64,000 nt of DNA from contig OZ037766.1 of assembly GCA_964035545.1 (NCBI GenBank), positions 20,635,767 through 20,699,766 of the forward strand, written 5' to 3'. Shown one piece after another: positions 60,060-64,000 of this stretch. Source of the stretch: Bugula neritina (taxonomy: Eukaryota > Bryozoa > Gymnolaemata > Cheilostomatida > Bugulidae). The notes under the pieces were generated by a model. That model was not told the origin of the DNA and ran no database searches. It saw only the letters and a list, made by a program, of their open reading frames with translations. A program made the position numbers and the translations under genes. The stretch's first letter is position 1. Every line of letters starts with the position of its first letter.

Positions 60060-62640
60060 CAGTACATGTTCCGTATATTAGGTTGCCCTAAACAGCATTA
60101 CTAACATCGGATTTTATTTATGACCAGATTTTTCTCTAGGGGCTGAATTAGATGGACAAAAGACTACCTTATAGCTTATTGTTTTAGTTGCATACTTCAC
60201 AGAGTTTTTTGCATATCTAATTTCTTTCCGTAGCTAGTAGCAATCGCATCTTTAAAATGTGTTTTATTATATATTACAATCGAAATTATTATAAATATCT
60301 AAATTGTATTATTAGAACAGCCATAGTTAACAGCGTTTAGATCATCATCATTAATTATTATTAAAATTAAAGTTCAATAAATATATAATATAGAATGCAT
60401 ACTTGCAGTGACTTGTGAAAATGTGTAGCAATAATGCAAAATTTGTATTAATTTAAAGTCTGTTGATAATCCAATAATATAATTTAACATAATTTACAGA
60501 CATTCAGTTTTTGATAAAGTTACGAATCAATTATAAAACGAATATCTATTAGAAATATTATAAACATCACAATATTATAGTTACAATTATATACAATTAT
60601 AGTGTTGAGGCCATAACTAAAAGCAATAATACTCATAATTGATAGCTAAACAGCACATGCTGCTTAATATTACTAAATCAATTTAATACAATTGGGATGT
60701 AAAACCAAGTTTAATTTACGAGTATCCTATAAAATGAAAAGGAATATTATAATCAATATAAATATAAACTCCATTATGTGACATTCAATATACTATGCAG
60801 GCACTAGTTAGCCTGTTGTAAAGCCCTTACACTCATACACACTGCATTTGCACTCAAGGATATACTTCAGGTAAGTGCCATAAATTGGTAAAGCAATATT
60901 GTATCTAATATTTACAATATTTCACACTTGGAGAATGCTGGATAAATATATACATAATTTATTAGTAAGTCAACATAATACTATATGCGTGTGGGGTATG
61001 TGTTTAGGATCTTACTTCTATAGTAGTTCCATCCTTTATGTAATTGCTTTTGCTTGAGGCAATTTTTTAGTGGACATCTTTCTAATTAACTCACTTTATT
61101 CTAAAATAAACAGTTGAAATGACTGGAGTGTTGTTGCTGACAACCAATAGTAATCAATTAAAGTGAAGTTGCATCTCCATATGCTGACTTGTGGGCTGAT
61201 TTATGTCCAGGTTCTTGCTGAAATGTTATCACTCTAGGTTACAGTCAATTTGCGAAGAGTCAGTAAGCAGTTATCTGGCACTTGGAATAAAATGTTCTAA
61301 AGGTAAGTCAAGTTGCTTTATTTAATTCTGTGTGATATTCAAGTATTACTCTTCACGTAACTTGAGCTAGTTTGGGTTCTTATTCTGTAGTATCTTAAAA
61401 TAGTGATGAGAGAAGGCATTAATAGTAATGTATTACTATCAACTAATATGGTGGTAATTGTCATCCCAGGAGTGCAGTATAATTCATATGGTGGTATTGA
61501 TAACAATAAGTAATAGTAGCACTAGTAGCAGTACTAGTAATAGTGCTAGTAGCAGTAGCAGTACAGTAGTAGCATTAGCAGCAGCAGTAGCAGTAGCAGT
61601 AGCAGCAGTAGCAGTAGCAGTAGCAGTATCAGTATCAGTAGCAGTAGTAGTAGCAGTAGCAGTAGCAGTAGCAGTAGCAGTAGCAGTAGTAGTAGTGATG
61701 GTGGATGTTGCAAAGCATTCAAGCAAATAAGTGCAAACACAAATTTTGAAAATGAAATACAGTGAGCATGAAAATGTATCTGCAATAACTACTTAGTATA
61801 TTGTGAACAGAAAAATAAAGGCTTCTTTCAGCTGATGGGTTTTAATTTCTAGCCTTGACTTAGTAATAAACCGCTGTTTAAAATGAAAAACATCTTTTTA
61901 CATTGAATGTTTCAACTTATGTAGTTACTGACTGTGTAATGTATTTGGCAAGGGTATTTGATTTATTGGAGTTGCCTAACCCTTTTTAAATGCTTTGAGC
62001 AACATTCCTGATTTTTACAAGTGTGCTGCATACCACTACTCTTCATGTCTCTTCCCTTTCAGAATAAGCTGTTACTAAGCTATATCTGTTGTTTTCACAG
62101 CGTGTTTGCACACTTTGCTAAGTCTAACTTCTTCAGTTCATGTGTAAAGCTGTTTGTAAAGTTATTATGTTCTGGTGGGAGAGTTAAGCAGACATTGATT
62201 ATTGGTTGCTGTTAGTCAGGTAAGCTTTTACTGCCTTTTCTCAAACTTTTGCTGCATAGCCATAACGGGATTTTTAATCAGCTTTTTCCCATGACACGAC
62301 TAGTGCAGTCTGTTTTGGCAATAATTTCTAGTAGTTTATACTTGATAAACAAATAGCATGTTTTTAATCTGTGATATTCAGTGTAATAAGTGTGTAAGCT
62401 AAAAAATAAATGTGAAATTACATAATAAAAGCTGAACATGTTCTACCAAACAACCAGAGTTCTAGTGCAGTTAAGACAAATGCATTTGTTATTATACTGT
62501 AGTCCATTGCGTTTGATAACAACAACCTGCTGAGCTTGCCCATATTTGTAATATTATATTGAAAATATTGCTATAAAAACAGCATTGACACGCAGTGCAA
62601 GTAGTTTTTTATTATCACGAGTTTTATAGCGAAGGCATAA
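60060..62640. other. AT-rich region upstream of the GTPase gene
   Basis: Apart from the AGTAGC microsatellite listed separately, I see only weak exon-like segments, for example 61239-61304 and 62093-62215, the latter with an internal stop just before its donor. They could be 5' leader exons of the GTPase gene. Confidence 0.35.
61508..61700. repeat. AGTAGC/AGTATC trinucleotide-type microsatellite
   Basis: About 190 bp of AGTAGCAGTAGC with occasional AGTATC and AGTAGT variants. Frames through it are low complexity (poly-Ala/Val, poly-Leu, poly-Thr/Ala). Confidence 0.95.
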
Positions 62641-62652
62641 AACTGCCATTTG

Positions 62653-62735
62653 ATTGGCTAATTCACTCACTGAATTACGCATGACTCATATGCCTAGCAG
62701 TAGTATAAATTTCTGTGCAGCTGGACTGCGCTCAC
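62653..62735 (+). promoter_or_regulatory. Likely core promoter of the RGK-like GTPase gene
   Basis: An inverted CCAAT box (ATTGG, 62653-62657), an AP-1-type site (TGACTCA, 62682-62688) and a TATA box (TATAAAT, 62704-62710) line up at conventional spacings. They predict transcription starting near 62735, about 75 bases before the first candidate ATG. Confidence 0.5.
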
Positions 62736-62809
62736 AAACTTATTGAAGATTTTAAGGGCAGTACGTGTACTAAGGTTGTATTGTTCAGTGATTAGGAAAA
62801 TCTGTCAAC

Positions 62810-63960
62810 ATGTTAGATCATCGCAGCTATCCTGTTGATCCATACCTTCTATGTTATAAACTGCAAAATGTAGTATCAGGTATGTTTTATAAATCAGAAA
62901 ATAATATTTTGAAGGCAAGCTTTGCCAATGGTAAGGTGTTACTAATTGGCTAGCTTTGTAAAGTAATCTAATTGTAAAATATTGACTTTTAGTTATGTCT
63001 CCTCTTTCATGATTAGTCTACTGGTTAAACTTGTATAAACAAGAGGCTATATTTACACACTTTACTCTATTATACAGTTGCATGACATTAACCTAGTATA
63101 TAAGATCGAATAGCTGTAAAAAGTTGTATATCAGTTTAGATTAAAGTAGGCCTAGGCTTAGACCAGCTTTCAGGAGAGAAGAGGTGTGGGCGTGTACAAT
63201 AGAATATTTGCACATTAAAGCAGAGATATACTGTTTACATTGGCACTGAATTACATACCTGCAGTTGGCTGGTAATAATTTTAGCTATCAATTAATATGG
63301 CCTTGTGCAGGCATATACATGCATGCCAAGTGTTTCAGGAAAGTTTATGGATACAGTACTAAAGTTATGTTGATATTATCTTCCAACAGATGTAATAATA
63401 ATCCACTAATTGATAATCTAGCATTTCATTTGTTGTAGGGTGTCTACCAGATAATGCAAACATGGCTGACGAGTTTGAGTACTTTTCGAGAATTGGTCGG
63501 GGTGAAAGCCGATCACCAGACACTCCTGATACCGAAGTCAAACGAACCACACAGAAAGAGGCCATGTCTACGAGGGCAAAGGAGGGCGTCTGTAGAGTTC
63601 GGTCTGATGGTCAAGACGCCGCAACCGATGAGGCCAACCAGCTAATGAGACCGAGAACTAACAGTATGCCGTCTAAAAGTCACAACCTCAGAGTACGCAA
63701 CTTTCAGACGACAGGAAATAAATTAGAAAACCGAGGTGATACAGTAAAGAGCACATCGCATTGTAGCCTCGCTTCCAGTGGAAATAGCAGTGAAGGACAC
63801 TCAGACTTAGACTCACGACTAGCGTCTAGTAACATTGAAGATACAAATGAAATGTTAAACACTCACAGAATTTTGCTGCTGGGTGCAGATGGTGTGGGCA
63901 AGACTTCACTCACGCACCAATTTCTAACTTCAGATGACTTAACTGGAGCAGAATATCTCG
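62810..63960 (+). CDS. Ras-like GTPase of the RGK (Rad/Gem/Rem) type, 5' part, runs off the window
   Basis: Two coding exons, 62810-62879 and 63439-63960, join in frame (phase 1; donor CAG|GTATGT, acceptor TTGTTGTAG). The second ends at a consensus donor CTCG|GTAAGT. An ATG at 63462 could serve if the first exon is not used. The N-terminal extension of about 165 residues is Ser-rich and contains RPRTNSMPSKSHNLRVRNFQ, resembling the basic, 14-3-3-type serine segment before the G domain in RGK proteins. The P-loop HRILLLGADGVGKTSL (G172 to T179 from the first ATG) follows. RGK proteins bind voltage-gated calcium channel beta subunits and shape the cytoskeleton. The remaining G domain and C-terminus are outside the window, so the family call is provisional; another Ras-like GTPase with a long N-terminus is the alternative. 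Confidence 0.65.
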
Positions 63961-64000
63961 GTAAGTTTAATTTGCTTGTCATCATTACATCAACTCCAAA

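Noticed and set aside
61239-61304. Plus-strand exon-like segment LQSICEESVSSYLALGIKCSK with acceptor and GTAAGT donor
   Set aside because: Frame-compatible with the RING-CH gene but 15 kb away with no supporting homology; a 5' leader exon of the GTPase gene is equally possible.
61458-61785. Ala/Val-, Thr- and Leu-rich frames
   Set aside because: Translations of the AGTAGC microsatellite.

Overview
This is animal (metazoan) nuclear DNA, probably from an AT-rich invertebrate. Genes are split into many short exons with clear GT-AG introns. Introns and intergenic DNA are full of microsatellites, decayed non-LTR retrotransposons, hAT-type DNA transposons and tRNA-derived SINEs. Nothing bacterial or organellar is visible. 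The phylum cannot be fixed from the window; a lophotrochozoan or similar marine invertebrate is only a guess.

Left part (1-30 kb). After a decayed jockey/CR1-like LINE (about 2.28-5.33 kb, minus) comes a complete two-exon PLD6/Zucchini gene (plus, 7036-8215). Tail to tail with it lies a 22-exon gene (minus, 25492 down to 8424) whose frame I could follow through every splice junction to an 883-residue protein: N-terminal RRM, Tudor domain, long coiled coil, STK31-like region and an acidic C-terminus. It looks like an STK31 (TDRD8) relative, but only the N-lobe-like part of the kinase domain is present. Both neighbours belong to families tied to germline/piRNA biology. A single-exon orphan gene (12436-13065, plus) sits antisense inside its 14th intron. 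Next on the minus strand is a complete four-exon ANAPC10/DOC1 gene (30110 down to 27724). Between the two lies a perfect 472-bp palindrome with a TA-repeat core.

Middle part (30-46 kb). A gene-poor, repeat-rich stretch holds a set of transposons inserted one inside another (35633-37553) and an RTE-like LINE fragment (about 37.8-38.6 kb). A plus-strand membrane RING-CH (MARCH1/8-like) ubiquitin ligase follows at 40338-45720, its introns carrying a 0.7-kb ACT/ACC microsatellite, a foldback element and a 37-bp tandem array.

Right part (46-64 kb). This holds scattered minus-strand exon candidates of an unrecognised gene or genes (46.2, 50.3, 54.9 and 58.4 kb), a hAT-type MITE, two SINE copies, a long GT repeat and, at the edge, the promoter and first two coding exons of a Ras-like GTPase resembling the RGK (Rad/Gem/Rem) family, which runs off the window.

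The most interesting parts are the RRM-Tudor-coiled-coil-half-kinase protein beside PLD6, the perfect palindrome, and the nested transposons for which a second copy elsewhere in the window preserves the empty site.
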